Below, piece after piece: positions 17,998-28,200 of a stretch of DNA of 64,000 nt; position 1 is the stretch's first letter; every line of letters begins with the position of its first letter. Below the pieces are notes generated by a model. The model did no database searches. It was not told where the DNA came from and was given only the letters and a program-made list of their open reading frames with translations. Both the position numbers and the translations under genes were made by a program. Source of the DNA: JAJFIE01 sp964344255 (lineage in GTDB: Bacteria; Pseudomonadota; Alphaproteobacteria; Rhodospirillales; Casp-alpha2); assembly GCA_964344255.1 (NCBI GenBank), contig CAYFMQ010000017.1, positions 1 to 64,000 of the forward strand, written 5' to 3'.

Positions 17998-20900
17998 TCA
18001 ATTACGGGAAGAATTGTCCAGCCTGCCCTGATACTGATTGATCGACGAGCTATCGGAGCTTTCAAAAATATTGAAGAAGTTTCTCAGGAATCCCGGCGCC
18101 AGCGCGCTCAGGGCATTGACGGAGACTTCCGGATCGTCAAGCGACCCTGTCATCGTATAGTTCGCGGCAAAAATACCGCCGCCCTCTTCCCCGCCGGTAA
18201 GCAGATCACCTAGCAAGGGAATATTTCCCAGAACACTGTTCAGGGCGTAGATGGGTACGACCGTTCCGTTGACGTCGATAGCATCGGCATGGGTATAGAC
18301 GACGCCGGAAGCGGTAAACCCAAGCGATGCGCCGGACGCCTTGGCGTCATCAAGCTGTAAAGCGCCATCGGCATAGACAAAGGGCATCTCTAGCTTATCA
18401 AAAGATAGCCCATCACCTTGCAGGGCTTCGAGAATACCCGTCAACGCCATCAGGCTGATAACCTGCGCCAGGGCGGGCGCATCGATAACCCTGTAATGCT
18501 TGATGTCGAGCAACCCGTTGAAGGGCGTGTTCTCCCTGGTGTCGTCAATCTGACCCGTCATGGCAAGTTCACCGCCTACCATCAGGTCGTAGAGATCAAA
18601 GGTGCGGAGAACTTCGCCGGCGTCGCTGGACCAGATCGTCAGGATTCTGCTGTTCGTCTGCTCCGAGGGAGTCATCTTGATTTCCAACGGCGCGCCGTTT
18701 TTAACGTCGGAAGTAATGTAGACAGTCTGCATGACCTCATTTTCACGGGCAAAGGCCGCAATCAGGTTGTCCAGCCCCCTGTCATCCGATAACCACACCT
18801 TTTCGAAATTTGCGGAAACGCTAACGTTCGCCAAAAACGACTCGCCGGTTTCCGTAAAGTCGCCGAACACGATGTCTTCCCAGACCGGATCGAGGTCCAG
18901 GCTGGACCCGGTGAAATTCGCATCCCATGCATCACCGACCCCAGGCACAAGCAGCGCCGACATGTCCGTTCTGCCATAGAGGACGTTTGTAAGCTCGATC
19001 CTGTTCAAATTGCCGCTTTCGGCGGCGTAATATGCGGAGCCCTCGACCGTCAAGTTCTCGGTCTCGATAGCGAACTTAGGGATAGCGGTAACTGTGTTGT
19101 TTTTCAGCTCAACCGAGACCCGCGCCTCCCCCGCCTCTTTCTCCTCCTTGTACCAGTTGATTGCGGGGAACGTCATGACGACACCATCAAGCGACGCCCG
19201 AGCCTCCAGCTTCGATAAGCCATCATGGGACTCCGTCACATGGATATTCAAGGGCACTTCACCCCTGATCATATCGGCCGAAAACGGCCTGACGTCGATC
19301 CCCAGGTCCGTGATATTCTGCACATCCGTAACATGGACGGAAAGCTCATAGCGGTTCTTGAAAGGCGTATCCTCTTTAAAATTCTGCCGCCAGTTCAGGA
19401 TTGTCGGAAAATTCTGAAGCAGCAGTTCCCCGGCGACAGCCATTCCGTCGTTGCTGATGTCCAGTTCCAGGCGGGCTTCGTCAACATCAAGGCCGAACAA
19501 TCCCTTGGGAATGGTAACAGATTCAAGCTCGGAAGCTGCGGAGGCGCTTACCTCCCCCCAGGAAAGGTCTTTCTTGAGCGGAAAGTCAAAAGCCAGTTCC
19601 GTTCTGACGACTCCCGTTAAATCATCCGATCTGATATCCATGACAGACGAAAAATCCAGAGGCGCATGGTCGATCAGTTCAATTGCCCTGCGAAACGGTC
19701 CCGTTAACGTTGCTGATATATTCGCAAGTTCTATATTGCTGGTCAGGTCAAAAAAGGAAACGGCGCCGATTTCGAGATCGAGTCCTTCTGAATGAGCCCT
19801 GGACACGTCAAAATCGATCCTGTCACGGCTAAACAAGGCCTTTGCGTCGAGTTCCGTAACAAGAGGCATGGCATCGACATACCGGACAGTTGCATTATGG
19901 ATATCAAACCCGCCATCCGCCCGTTCAAGGACAAACCCGCCGTTGCCATCGGTTTCGCCCTCCAACTCGGCAGAAATATCCCTAATAACGCCGCTAAGCA
20001 ATTGTGACGAAATCCAGTCATAGGCGTCCGTACCGACAGACCGGGGCCAGTAATCCTTTGACTGCGCAACGGTCAGTTCGGGAACGACAAGGCTCAACGC
20101 CACACGAGGCGTAGATAGAATATTCTCAACCCTGCCCCGGGAGCTGAGGAATATCCCTGTCAGGTCCATATCCAGAGCCCGCAGGTCCAACAAATCTTTC
20201 AAGCCATCATAGGAGGCGCTGGCTGAAAATTCCGAAACGGGAAAGGCGTGATCCACCGGCGCAGGCAGATACAGACGCGATTCCGGAGCCAACTGGGCGC
20301 TGAGTTCCGATACTTCCAGATAATGCGAAGCGGCATCGAAGTGCCCGCTGAGGGAGAAATTCCGGGTCTGGAGGCTGCCTTCCAGCGGCGGCGGCAGGTG
20401 CATCACCCCTTCCGAGCCGGAGACATCGAAGCCGATGCTTTCCAGCACGCCATCGACACTTGCCGCAATCGTGATGGTTCCCTGTACGGGGACGTTTATG
20501 TATTTCAGGAACGCAACTTCAGGCGAAGTCCCCGCCAACACGGAAGGCGTAACGCCGCCAAAGGACAGTCCCGCATCAATGCGCCTGGTTGCAACGTCGT
20601 AGGCTCCGACCAGTGACATTTCGGCGACAGTGCCATCCAGATCGATCAGGAACGACGTTTCGCCCTCAATCCGCGCCCCGTCGCGGCGAAGGCTGATCTG
20701 GGTATCGGGTGTAACCCACGACCGGCCACGCCCCGTATCCTCGATAATGAGGTCGGCATCGGAAATATCAATCCGTTTCAGATAGCTCAACGGATCATCC
20801 GGGTCGGAGGCCTTGGTCAGTTCATGGAGAAACGGCTCCAGCCTGCCCGTTGCAACGGCGCCCGCTCCGGCAAAGGCCAGGTTGAGATGGCCGTCCGTTT

Positions 20901-21282
20901 CCCGGATGGCGTAAAGCGTCGGGCCGAACAGCTCCACCCGGGAAGGCGCAATGACGCCGCGCATCATGGCCCTGGTGCTGATCGAGAAAGCGACCTCGGG
21001 TATTTGCGCCAGGGCCTGTTCCTCATTCGAGCGAATGTTCAGGTTGATGATGCGCAAATCAACCGCACGTTCCCACCCTTCCCAGGACAGGATGGTGTCA
21101 TCGAACTCGGCCTCGACCCCCGGCAGGGCCTGATTGATCAGGTCACCGACGTATGGCGCGATGAAGCCAAGGGAAATCGGTCCGCGCGACAACAACCACG
21201 CAAGGGTCAGCAAGACGATCGCCGCCCCGGCAAGCACGCCCGCCAGCATATGCACCATTCCCTTGACTGTACGTTTCAGCAA
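17998..21282 (-). CDS. large AsmA-like / DUF3971 envelope protein (YhdP-type)
   Basis: The protein has up to 1094 residues. One N-terminal membrane helix (about 10-33, 'MLAGVLAGAAIVLLTLAWLL') is followed by a very long beta-rich periplasmic part. 'GVEAEFDDTILSWEGWERAVDL' and 'NLNIRSNEEQALAQIPEV' match the DUF3971 start. The C-terminal ~250 residues ('GELAMTGQIDDTRENTPFNG', 'VNGTVVPIYALNSVLGNIPL', then 'LTGGEEGGGIFAANYTMTGS') match the AsmA-like C-terminal domain. Proteins of this repeating-beta-groove class are implicated in phospholipid transport to the outer membrane. The start could be TTG 21282 or one of two ATGs (21258, 21249), which matter little because the membrane helix is kept. Confidence 0.88.
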   Translation of the reverse strand: MLKRTVKGMVHMLAGVLAGAAIVLLTLAWLLSRGPISLGFIAPYVGDLINQALPGVEAEFDDTILSWEGWERAVDLRIINLNIRSNEEQALAQIPEVAFSISTRAMMRGVIAPSRVELFGPTLYAIRETDGHLNLAFAGAGAVATGRLEPFLHELTKASDPDDPLSYLKRIDISDADLIIEDTGRGRSWVTPDTQISLRRDGARIEGETSFLIDLDGTVAEMSLVGAYDVATRRIDAGLSFGGVTPSVLAGTSPEVAFLKYINVPVQGTITIAASVDGVLESIGFDVSGSEGVMHLPPPLEGSLQTRNFSLSGHFDAASHYLEVSELSAQLAPESRLYLPAPVDHAFPVSEFSASASYDGLKDLLDLRALDMDLTGIFLSSRGRVENILSTPRVALSLVVPELTVAQSKDYWPRSVGTDAYDWISSQLLSGVIRDISAELEGETDGNGGFVLERADGGFDIHNATVRYVDAMPLVTELDAKALFSRDRIDFDVSRAHSEGLDLEIGAVSFFDLTSNIELANISATLTGPFRRAIELIDHAPLDFSSVMDIRSDDLTGVVRTELAFDFPLKKDLSWGEVSASAASELESVTIPKGLFGLDVDEARLELDISNDGMAVAGELLLQNFPTILNWRQNFKEDTPFKNRYELSVHVTDVQNITDLGIDVRPFSADMIRGEVPLNIHVTESHDGLSKLEARASLDGVVMTFPAINWYKEEKEAGEARVSVELKNNTVTAIPKFAIETENLTVEGSAYYAAESGNLNRIELTNVLYGRTDMSALLVPGVGDAWDANFTGSSLDLDPVWEDIVFGDFTETGESFLANVSVSANFEKVWLSDDRGLDNLIAAFARENEVMQTVYITSDVKNGAPLEIKMTPSEQTNSRILTIWSSDAGEVLRTFDLYDLMVGGELAMTGQIDDTRENTPFNGLLDIKHYRVIDAPALAQVISLMALTGILEALQGDGLSFDKLEMPFVYADGALQLDDAKASGASLGFTASGVVYTHADAIDVNGTVVPIYALNSVLGNIPLLGDLLTGGEEGGGIFAANYTMTGSLDDPEVSVNALSALAPGFLRNFFNIFESSDSSSINQYQGRLDNSSRN

Positions 21283-21362
21283 CGAATTACAACTCAGCTT
21301 TCATGCCATCTTGACCCATCAGACTGCTTCACGCACTTTGCAGGGTATGAAGGATTTTCAGC

Positions 21363-24353
21363 ATGTATGACCTGTGCCCAGAAATTGAAAAAGCGGTTTT
21401 TCCCGCACCGGCCGACAGCGCCCTGATGTTGCTGGGCTACGACCGTTGGCAGGAAAGCATTCAGGAATCAGATAATAGCGAATTTTGCAAGACATTAGAA
21501 AGCCTTACCGACGACAAGGGGCACAATCCGCTGCTTTCCGCAATCTTCGGCTGCTCGCCGTTTCTGACCCAGGTTTGCCTGAACGATCCCGAATTCGTCG
21601 TTGAATTGCTACGCAAAGGCCCATCGGAAGCCGCAAATTTCGTATTAGCCGATATTTCCGCTTACGATTATACGGAAAATAACGGCGATAATACGGCCAT
21701 CAGCCGGGCCCTGCGCCGGGGCAAGCAACGCATGGCCCTGGCGGTCGCCACGGGCGACATGTCCGGCGGCTGGCCGCTGGAAAAGACAACCGGCTTTCTT
21801 TCCGATTTTGCCGATGTTGCCCTGCAGTGCGCCACGGCCCAGGTTCTGCGCCGCGCCCATGACAAAGGCTCGCTGACGCTTCCCGATCAGAATGATCCGG
21901 CGAAAGAAAGCGGCCTGATCATTCTGGGCATGGGCAAGCTGGGGTCGAAGGAACTGAATTACTCCAGCGATATTGATCTCATCGTCCTGTTCGACCCCTA
22001 TCGCATGCAGGGAGACGATCCCGGCGCCCTTCAGAAGCAATGCATCCGGATGACCAGGGAACTTGTCCAGATCATCGATGACAGGACAGTGGACGGTTAT
22101 GTTTTCAGGACCGATTTACGTTTGAGGCCGGATCCGGGAGCAACGCCCATCGCGGTATCGGTTCCAGCCGCCGAGGTTTACTACGAAAGCCAGGGGCAGA
22201 ACTGGGAACGGGCCGCCATGATCAAGGCCAGGCCGGTGGCGGGAGACCTGGAAGCAGGGCAGGAGTTCGTGAAGTGGCTGCGCCCGTTTGTCTGGCGCAA
22301 GAACCTCGATTTCGCCGCCATCCAGGATATCCACTCCATCAAGCGACAGATCAACACCCACCGGGGCGGCAGCGCCATCGCCCTCGAAGGACACAATATC
22401 AAGCTTGGCCGGGGCGGGATCAGGGAAATCGAATTTTTCGCCCAGACCCAGCAACTGATCTGGGGCGGGCGGGAACCGGAACTGCGAACACCTTCAACAC
22501 CGAAAGCCCTGTCGAATTTGGCTGAACACGGTCATATAAAGGCCGATGTCGCCGTCAACCTGACGGAGGCCTACGAATTCCTGCGCCAGACCGAGCACCG
22601 CTTGCAGATGATAAATGACGAGCAGACGCAGACGCTACCGGATACGGCAGGCGAACTGGAAAAACTGGCTGTCTTCATGGGCTATAAAGACCGTGACAGC
22701 TTCGTCGGGCCACTGCTTCATCACCTGAAGACCGTTGAGGACCACTACGCCGTTCTGTTTGAAGAAGCGCCATCCTTGAGCGCCTCGGGCGAGGTGGACG
22801 GCAACTTGGTGTTTACCGGCAGCGACGCTGACCCCGATACCCTGGAAACGATTCGAAAATTCGGATTTGAGATCCCTGAAACGGTCGATTCAGCGATCCG
22901 CGGCTGGCACCACGGGCGCTACCGGGCCATGCGATCCACCCGCGCGCGGGAAATGCTGACGGAACTGACCCCGGCCCTGCTGGAGATCATCGGCGCTACG
23001 CCGGAACCGGACGCGACCTTTATCAAGTTCGACGAATTTCTCGCCGGGCTGCCGGCGGGCGTACAGTTGTTTTCCATGCTCTATTCCAATCCCCAGCTCA
23101 TGAACCTGCTGGCCGAGATCATGGGAGAAGCGCCGCGTCTTGCCGAACAGCTGAGCCGCCGCCCTTCCCTGTTCGACAGCGTGCTGTCGTCCGACTTCCT
23201 GGACCCGCCACCGCCGCTAACGGCGCTACGGGAAGCCCTGTCGAAACTCGTGGACGAGGCTGAACACTTCGAGCATGCCCTTGACCTCGTCAGAAGGTGG
23301 ACCAACGAGCGCAAATTCCAGATCGGGTTGCAAAGCATGCGCGGCGTGCTGAGCCCGCCCGACGCCGCCTGGGCGCTCAGCGATACGGCGGAAGCCGCCC
23401 TGCAAAGCCTGTTTCCTGCCGTGGAACGGGAATTCGCACTACAGCACGGCCGGATAGAAGGCGCGCGTTTCTGCACCATCGCACTGGGCAAGCTGGGCGG
23501 CCACGAAATGACACCGACATCGGATCTGGATCTGGTGTTCATCTATGATGTTCCTGACGGCGCGGAAGCCTCCGACGGGCAGAAACCCCTGGCGCCGACA
23601 CAGTATTACGCCCGCCTGGGACAGCGTTACATCAACGCCATCATGTCCCCGACCGCGGAAGGCGTGCTCTATGAAGTGGACATGCGCCTGCGCCCCTCCG
23701 GTAACGCAGGGCCCATTGCCTGCACCCTGGACGCCTTTATCCAGTATCACGAGGAAAACGCCTGGACATGGGAACGAATGGCTTTATCAAGAGCCCGGAC
23801 GGTCATGGGCGATGACGGGTTGCGCAGTGAGGTGGACAAGTCGATCCGACGATTGCTGGCCAGGCCGTGCGATGAAGACAAGCTCCTTATCGATGTCGCG
23901 GAAATGCGCGCCCGGATGGACGCCGAGCACCACACCGAATCGCCCTGGTCCATCAAGCACCTCCGCGGCGGCCTGGTCGATCTGGAATTTATCGTTCAGT
24001 ACCTGCAACTCCGCCACGCCGCCGAACATCCGACCATTCTTTCCGCCAATACCTGGCGAGCGTTGAAAAACCTGAAGAATGCCGGTCTGATTTCGGAAGA
24101 CGCCGCCGGAATTCTCAGCCGGGCGCTGGACCTGTGGCAGGCGTTCCAGAGCCGCCTGCACCTGACAATCGATACGGATGCGCCCAGAGGCGGCGCCAAA
24201 GCCATGCCCATCGCGCTGCAGGAACGTTTTGCCCAGCTGGGGGGCGCCCGGTCGCTGGAAGGCGTCGAAAAGATCATTCTCGACACGGCGACGGAAGTCT
24301 ATGAAGTCTACAACGACATTATCGGTGAACCCGCGCCGTCCGAAGAGTCATAA
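21363..24353 (+). CDS. glnE: bifunctional glutamine synthetase adenylyltransferase/deadenylase
   Basis: GlnE adenylylates and deadenylylates glutamine synthetase in response to PII proteins. The 996-residue protein has two nucleotidyltransferase domains: the N-terminal deadenylylase with 'GMGKLGSKELNYSSDIDL' (from about 189) and the C-terminal adenylylase with 'ALGKLGGHEMTPTSDLDL' (from about 709), each followed by a PII-uridylyltransferase-type helical domain ('HNIKLGRGGIREIEFFAQ' and 'KHLRGGLVDLEFIVQYLQ'). Both catalytic Asp pairs are intact. It is divergent from the AsmA-like gene. Confidence 0.98.
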   Translation: MYDLCPEIEKAVFPAPADSALMLLGYDRWQESIQESDNSEFCKTLESLTDDKGHNPLLSAIFGCSPFLTQVCLNDPEFVVELLRKGPSEAANFVLADISAYDYTENNGDNTAISRALRRGKQRMALAVATGDMSGGWPLEKTTGFLSDFADVALQCATAQVLRRAHDKGSLTLPDQNDPAKESGLIILGMGKLGSKELNYSSDIDLIVLFDPYRMQGDDPGALQKQCIRMTRELVQIIDDRTVDGYVFRTDLRLRPDPGATPIAVSVPAAEVYYESQGQNWERAAMIKARPVAGDLEAGQEFVKWLRPFVWRKNLDFAAIQDIHSIKRQINTHRGGSAIALEGHNIKLGRGGIREIEFFAQTQQLIWGGREPELRTPSTPKALSNLAEHGHIKADVAVNLTEAYEFLRQTEHRLQMINDEQTQTLPDTAGELEKLAVFMGYKDRDSFVGPLLHHLKTVEDHYAVLFEEAPSLSASGEVDGNLVFTGSDADPDTLETIRKFGFEIPETVDSAIRGWHHGRYRAMRSTRAREMLTELTPALLEIIGATPEPDATFIKFDEFLAGLPAGVQLFSMLYSNPQLMNLLAEIMGEAPRLAEQLSRRPSLFDSVLSSDFLDPPPPLTALREALSKLVDEAEHFEHALDLVRRWTNERKFQIGLQSMRGVLSPPDAAWALSDTAEAALQSLFPAVEREFALQHGRIEGARFCTIALGKLGGHEMTPTSDLDLVFIYDVPDGAEASDGQKPLAPTQYYARLGQRYINAIMSPTAEGVLYEVDMRLRPSGNAGPIACTLDAFIQYHEENAWTWERMALSRARTVMGDDGLRSEVDKSIRRLLARPCDEDKLLIDVAEMRARMDAEHHTESPWSIKHLRGGLVDLEFIVQYLQLRHAAEHPTILSANTWRALKNLKNAGLISEDAAGILSRALDLWQAFQSRLHLTIDTDAPRGGAKAMPIALQERFAQLGGARSLEGVEKIILDTATEVYEVYNDIIGEPAPSEES

Positions 24354-24482
24354 AAAAAATCCATCGAATTTTCCACAGATTGCTATCCCGGGAGCATGTT
24401 CAAGGTGCTGAGAATACGATAGGTTCCCTCATCCGCGGCAATGACCGCAGTAAGAAAATTATCGGATAAAGGGTTCAAAAAC

Positions 24483-24944
24483 ATGACAGACGTTGGCAAA
24501 TCAGCGCCCGCTTTCACCGCACCGACGGATAGCGGCGGCAAGATCGCCCTTAAGGACCTTAAAGGCCAGAAGGTCGTTCTTTATTTTTACCCCAAGGACG
24601 ACACCCCGGGCTGCACCACGGAAGCCATCGATTTCTCAAAACAGATCAAGGCCTTCGATAAACTTGGCGCTGTCGTCCTCGGCGTTTCAAAGGACACTGT
24701 GGCAAAGCACGACAAGTTCAAGGACAAGCACAATCTCAAGGTCACGCTGGTTTCGGACGAGGATGGTAAAATCTGCGAAAAATACGGCGTCTGGGTGGAG
24801 AAAATGAACTACGGGCGCAAATACATGGGGATCGAACGCTCTACCTTCCTGATCGACGACAAGGGCAAGGTCCGCAACGTCTGGCGCAAGGTAAAGGTCA
24901 AGGGGCACTGCGACGCCGTTCTCGAAGCCTTGAAGGAACTCTGA
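24483..24944 (+). CDS. bcp: thioredoxin-dependent peroxiredoxin (BCP/PrxQ type)
   Basis: BCP reduces hydrogen peroxide and lipid hydroperoxides. The 153-residue protein has the peroxidatic cysteine in 'DDTPGCTTEAIDF' (C44). The resolving Cys usually found five residues later is absent, so this is the 1-Cys-like variant or uses a distal Cys (near 98, 'GKICEKYG'). An ATG at 24441 is in frame but has no ribosome binding site, and 'MTDVGKSAPAF' is the normal family start. It follows glnE. Confidence 0.93.
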   Translation: MTDVGKSAPAFTAPTDSGGKIALKDLKGQKVVLYFYPKDDTPGCTTEAIDFSKQIKAFDKLGAVVLGVSKDTVAKHDKFKDKHNLKVTLVSDEDGKICEKYGVWVEKMNYGRKYMGIERSTFLIDDKGKVRNVWRKVKVKGHCDAVLEALKEL

Positions 24945-24950
24945 GTTCCC

Positions 24951-25802
24951 ATGCAAACCGCTTCGACTGCTGATAACGGCGTATCTGAAAAACACCATCA
25001 GGATAGTTTAGAGCCGGAAACGTTAAGCGATGCAGCCCTTACCGTCCTGCTTGAAGCCGATCCCCTTGAAAAGGTACAGATGACGCGTGACTTCGCCACG
25101 CTATGGCGTGAGCGGCGGTTATCCGGAATTGGCGAAGCCTCCCTGCCGGACCGACCGGCCCGGCCGGAAAAGCCGGAACTTCTTGCCCCCAGGGACATGC
25201 CGAAGCGTGGCAAGGGCGGCAATGCGGGACGGGCCGCCTTCGTGCACGCTATCGCGCACATCGAATGCAACGCCATCGATCTTGCCTGGGATATGGTGGG
25301 GCGGTTCACGAGCGAGCAGTTACCCGAAGCCTTTTATGATGACTGGATCGGCGTTGCCCTCGACGAAGCGGAACATTTCGCCATGTTGCATCAGCGCCTT
25401 GAAGAACTCGGTCATCGTTACGGCGACTTGCCGGCCCATGACGGCTTGTGGCAGGCGGCCTATGATACCAGAGACGACATCCTTGCCCGCCTTGCCATTG
25501 TGCCCATGGTTCTGGAAGCACGCGGACTCGATACGGCGCCCAAGGCCGTGATGGATCTGCGGCGTCTGGGTGATCTGGAAACAGCGGAAATCCTGGATAC
25601 CATCGCACGCGAAGAAATTCCCCATGTTGCCGCCGGCGTCCGGTGGTTTGAACACGTCTGCCGCATAAGAAAATGTGACTCTGTGGCGACATTCCGCTAC
25701 TTACTAGAGAACAGGTTTAACGGTACGCTGAAGCCGCCCTTCAACGAAGTGTTACGCGATGCGGCGGGAATGGACCGTGCTTACTACGCTCAACAGGATT
25801 AA
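24951..25802 (+). CDS. DUF455 ferritin-like protein
   Basis: The 283-residue, mostly helical protein shows a ferritin-like metal-binding pattern: 'HAIAHIECNAIDLAWDM' gives E and H ligands on one helix, 'VALDEAEHFAMLHQRLEELG' gives ExxH on the next, and 'REEIPHVAAGVRWF' a third ExxH-like site. This matches the DUF455 (COG2833) group, whose activity is not established. It begins six bases after the bcp stop and ends directly before the fliL frame, so the three genes may be co-transcribed. Confidence 0.85.
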   Translation: MQTASTADNGVSEKHHQDSLEPETLSDAALTVLLEADPLEKVQMTRDFATLWRERRLSGIGEASLPDRPARPEKPELLAPRDMPKRGKGGNAGRAAFVHAIAHIECNAIDLAWDMVGRFTSEQLPEAFYDDWIGVALDEAEHFAMLHQRLEELGHRYGDLPAHDGLWQAAYDTRDDILARLAIVPMVLEARGLDTAPKAVMDLRRLGDLETAEILDTIAREEIPHVAAGVRWFEHVCRIRKCDSVATFRYLLENRFNGTLKPPFNEVLRDAAGMDRAYYAQQD

Positions 25803-25853
25803 TTGAGCGGCAGAAACCAGGGTAGAAAGATAAATTTCGATCCGGAGGAAACA

Positions 25854-26420
25854 ATGGCCGAAGATGACCTTGACGATATTCTCGATGAAGATGAAGGCGA
25901 GGAAGACGAGCCAAAGAAAAAGAAAAAGGGGAAGAAAGGCAAAAACGGCAAGAAGGGCGGAAAGCTCAAGCTGATCATCATCATCGCTGTCGCCCTGGTG
26001 GTCGTTCTTGGCGGAACCGGCGGTGGCCTGTTCTATCTCGGCATGCTCGATTCACTGCTGGGCATCGAACAGGCCAAAGAGGAAATGGAGCCGGAAGAAG
26101 ATCCCCTCGATCTCGGCACCCCGGTCTATCATAACATTCCCGAATTCGTGGCCGACCTGAAAACCGGATCCTGCCGGTCCCCTCTGGTCAAGTTGTCCCT
26201 GACCCTGCAGGTCGATCAGGCCGACCAGCCGATCCTTGTGGAGCGGGAAGCCAAAATCATTGATCGCATCCATAAGCACCTGCGCGATCAGGAACGCCAG
26301 GACCTGATGGGGGAAGCCGGCGCGGAAGCCTTAAGGGCTGAAATCAACCTGATTGTGGACGCCACGATCAAGCCGGCGAAAGTGCAGAACGTGTTGTTCA
26401 AATCCATGGTTCTGCAATAA
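25854..26420 (+). CDS. fliL: flagellar basal-body protein FliL
   Basis: FliL surrounds the flagellar stator and affects torque. The 188-residue protein has an acidic N-terminus, a lysine-rich stretch just before the membrane (near residues 25-37), one helix ('LIIIIAVALVVVLGGTGGG', about 40-60) and a periplasmic domain ('VYHNIPEFVADLKTG' to the end, 'QNVLFKSMVLQ'). The frame is open upstream to TTG 25803, but CGGAGGAAACA lies directly before ATG 25854, so that start is used. No other flagellar gene is in the window. Confidence 0.85.
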   Translation: MAEDDLDDILDEDEGEEDEPKKKKKGKKGKNGKKGGKLKLIIIIAVALVVVLGGTGGGLFYLGMLDSLLGIEQAKEEMEPEEDPLDLGTPVYHNIPEFVADLKTGSCRSPLVKLSLTLQVDQADQPILVEREAKIIDRIHKHLRDQERQDLMGEAGAEALRAEINLIVDATIKPAKVQNVLFKSMVLQ

Positions 26421-26435
26421 GGCGGTAAGAACAAT

Positions 26436-26467
26436 CCGGTTAAAGGGGCGTCCGGTATTTTAACCGG
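26436..26467. terminator. possible bidirectional terminator, fliL/prfB
   Basis: CCGGTTAAA (26436-26444) is the perfect inverse of TTTAACCGG (26459-26467) with a 14-base loop. It lies between the convergent stops of fliL and prfB. The A/T-rich inner part of each arm could act as a weak U-tract. Confidence 0.5.
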
Positions 26468-26474
26468 CGCTCTG

Positions 26475-27594
26475 TCAGGCTTCGTCGCCTTCCGCTCCCT
26501 TTACCCGCTGCGCCAACGCAGCCGCCAGGAAATCATCGATATCGCCATCCAGGACGGCTTGGGTGTTTGACGTTTCGATATTCGTGCGCAGATCCTTGAC
26601 CATCTGGTAGGGCTGCAGGACGTAAGACCGTATCTGGTGCCCCCAGCCGATATCGCTCTTTTCCGCATGCTCGGCCTGCGCCTGTTCTTCCCTGATCTGC
26701 AATTCCCGCTCATAAAGCCGAGCGCGCAGCATGTTCATGGCCGTCGCCCGATTCTTGTGCTGGGAACGGTCATTCTGGCACTGAACGACGATGCCTGTCG
26801 GTTCGTGGGTGATACGGACCGCACTGTCCGTCCGGTTGACGTGCTGGCCGCCAGCACCCGACGCCCGATAGGTATCTATCCGCAGGTCCTTGTCCTCGAT
26901 CTCGACCTCGATAGTATCGTCGATCACCGGGAAAATGCCCGCGGAAGCAAAACTGGTGTGCCGCCTGGCGCTCGAATCGTAAGGCGATATCCGAACCAGG
27001 CGGTGTACGCCACTCTCCGTCTTCAGCCAGCCATAGGCGTTCTCGCCCATGATTTTAAGGGTCGCAGACTTGATACCGGCCTCTTCTCCCGGGCTTTCCT
27101 CCATCCACTCCACCTTGCAACCATGCGCATCGGCCCAGCGGGCGTACATCCTGAGAAGCATTTCGGCCCAGTCCTGCGCTTCCGTACCGCCGGCGCCGGC
27201 ATGAACTTCGAGAAAGCAGTCATTACCGTCGGCTTCGCCGGAAAGCAAAGTCTTGAGCTCCGCCTTGGCAGTTTCGTTTTTCAGTTGTTCGAGCGCCGCT
27301 TCCGCTTCGGTTACGACTTCGTCGTCGCCTTCGGCTTCGCCAAGCTCTATCAGTTCGACATTGTCGGAGAGCGTGGTCTCAAAATTGTCGATTTCCTTGA
27401 TACCTGCTTCCACGCCGTTGCGCTCGCGCATGATGGATTGAGCGCGGTCGGAATCGTTCCAGAGATCTGGGTCTTCTGCGAGAGCGTTCAGTTCTTCCAG
27501 TCGACGGACAGCCTGATCGTAGTCAAAGATGCCTCCTCAGCAGTTCGATCGACTGCTTGATGTCTTTGGTGAACGCTTCGATTTCCGCTCGCAT
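26475..27594 (-). CDS. prfB: peptide chain release factor 2, with programmed +1 frameshift
   Basis: RF2 ends translation at UGA and UAA. The gene is read in two parts: ATG 27594 opens 23 codons that end at an in-frame TGA (27525-27523). A +1 slip at CTT-T enters the main frame at GAC (27524) and continues to 26475, giving about 372 residues. The catalytic 'GAGGQHVN' loop and the recognition region 'RISPYDSSARRHTSFAS' are present; SPY in place of the E. coli SPF is, as far as I recall, common in Alphaproteobacteria. A caller without frameshift logic would start at ATG 27431 and lose 54 residues. Confidence 0.95.
27522..27537 (-). promoter_or_regulatory. prfB +1 recoding site
   Basis: Read on the minus strand: an internal Shine-Dalgarno AGGAGG (27537-27532), three bases CAT, the slippery codon CTT (27528-27526) and TGA-C (27525-27522). 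This is the known autoregulatory layout: low RF2 lets the ribosome pause at UGA and shift +1. The Shine-Dalgarno to CTT spacing of three bases equals that in E. coli prfB. Confidence 0.95.
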
Positions 27595-27676
27595 GGAGGC
27601 CTCGCTTGCTTAATTTTTTCGATAGACAGCTATCTAGCGAAAGCCGCCAGTCGGGACAAGACAGAACTTTGGAAAA

Positions 27677-28195
27677 TTAGTTTCTGTTCAACACATACAA
27701 AAGGTCGGGATAATCATAGCCAGGAAAAATCACTTCACCTTGCCGGCGCATACCGATTTTCTCGGACACGCGGATAGACGCTAAATTGTGCGGGTCAATC
27801 ATCGAAATGATTTCCTCCATTGCCAGTTTTGAAAAGCCATACCGGCAAACAGCGGCTGCCGCCTCATAAGCATAGCCTTGCCCCCAGTATGGACGGGCCA
27901 GACGATAACCAAGCTCTCCCTGGCGCTGCCCACAGCGGTTTGGATCACGATCCAGACCGCAGTATCCAATGACCGTTTGACGCCTGTTCTTTTTCATCAC
28001 GGCCCACGGGCCAAAACCCAGTTCCGGATAATCCACGTTGATGATCCGCTCAAGCAGCCTGCTCACGTCCGCAGGCGTTAAAACGCCCTCGCTGAAACGC
28101 ATGACATCCGGATCGCAAAACACCGATTCCATGGCACCGGCGTCTTCGGCCCTGAAGGGCCGCAGTCTCAGCCGGGGCGTTTCAAGAATGACCAT
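27677..28195 (-). CDS. GNAT-family N-acetyltransferase (RimJ/RimL-like)
   Basis: The protein has 172 residues. 'LETPRLRLRPFRAEDAGAM' is the usual RimJ/RimL-type opening. 'GELGYRLARPYWGQGYAYEA' holds the acetyl-CoA loop (here GQGYA), and 'EEIISMIDPHNLASIRVSEK' is the C-terminal acceptor-side motif. Targets may be ribosomal protein N-termini or small molecules; the sequence does not say. It follows PBP1A in the same direction by five bases. Confidence 0.87.
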   Translation of the reverse strand: MVILETPRLRLRPFRAEDAGAMESVFCDPDVMRFSEGVLTPADVSRLLERIINVDYPELGFGPWAVMKKNRRQTVIGYCGLDRDPNRCGQRQGELGYRLARPYWGQGYAYEAAAAVCRYGFSKLAMEEIISMIDPHNLASIRVSEKIGMRRQGEVIFPGYDYPDLLYVLNRN

Positions 28196-28200
28196 AAATG

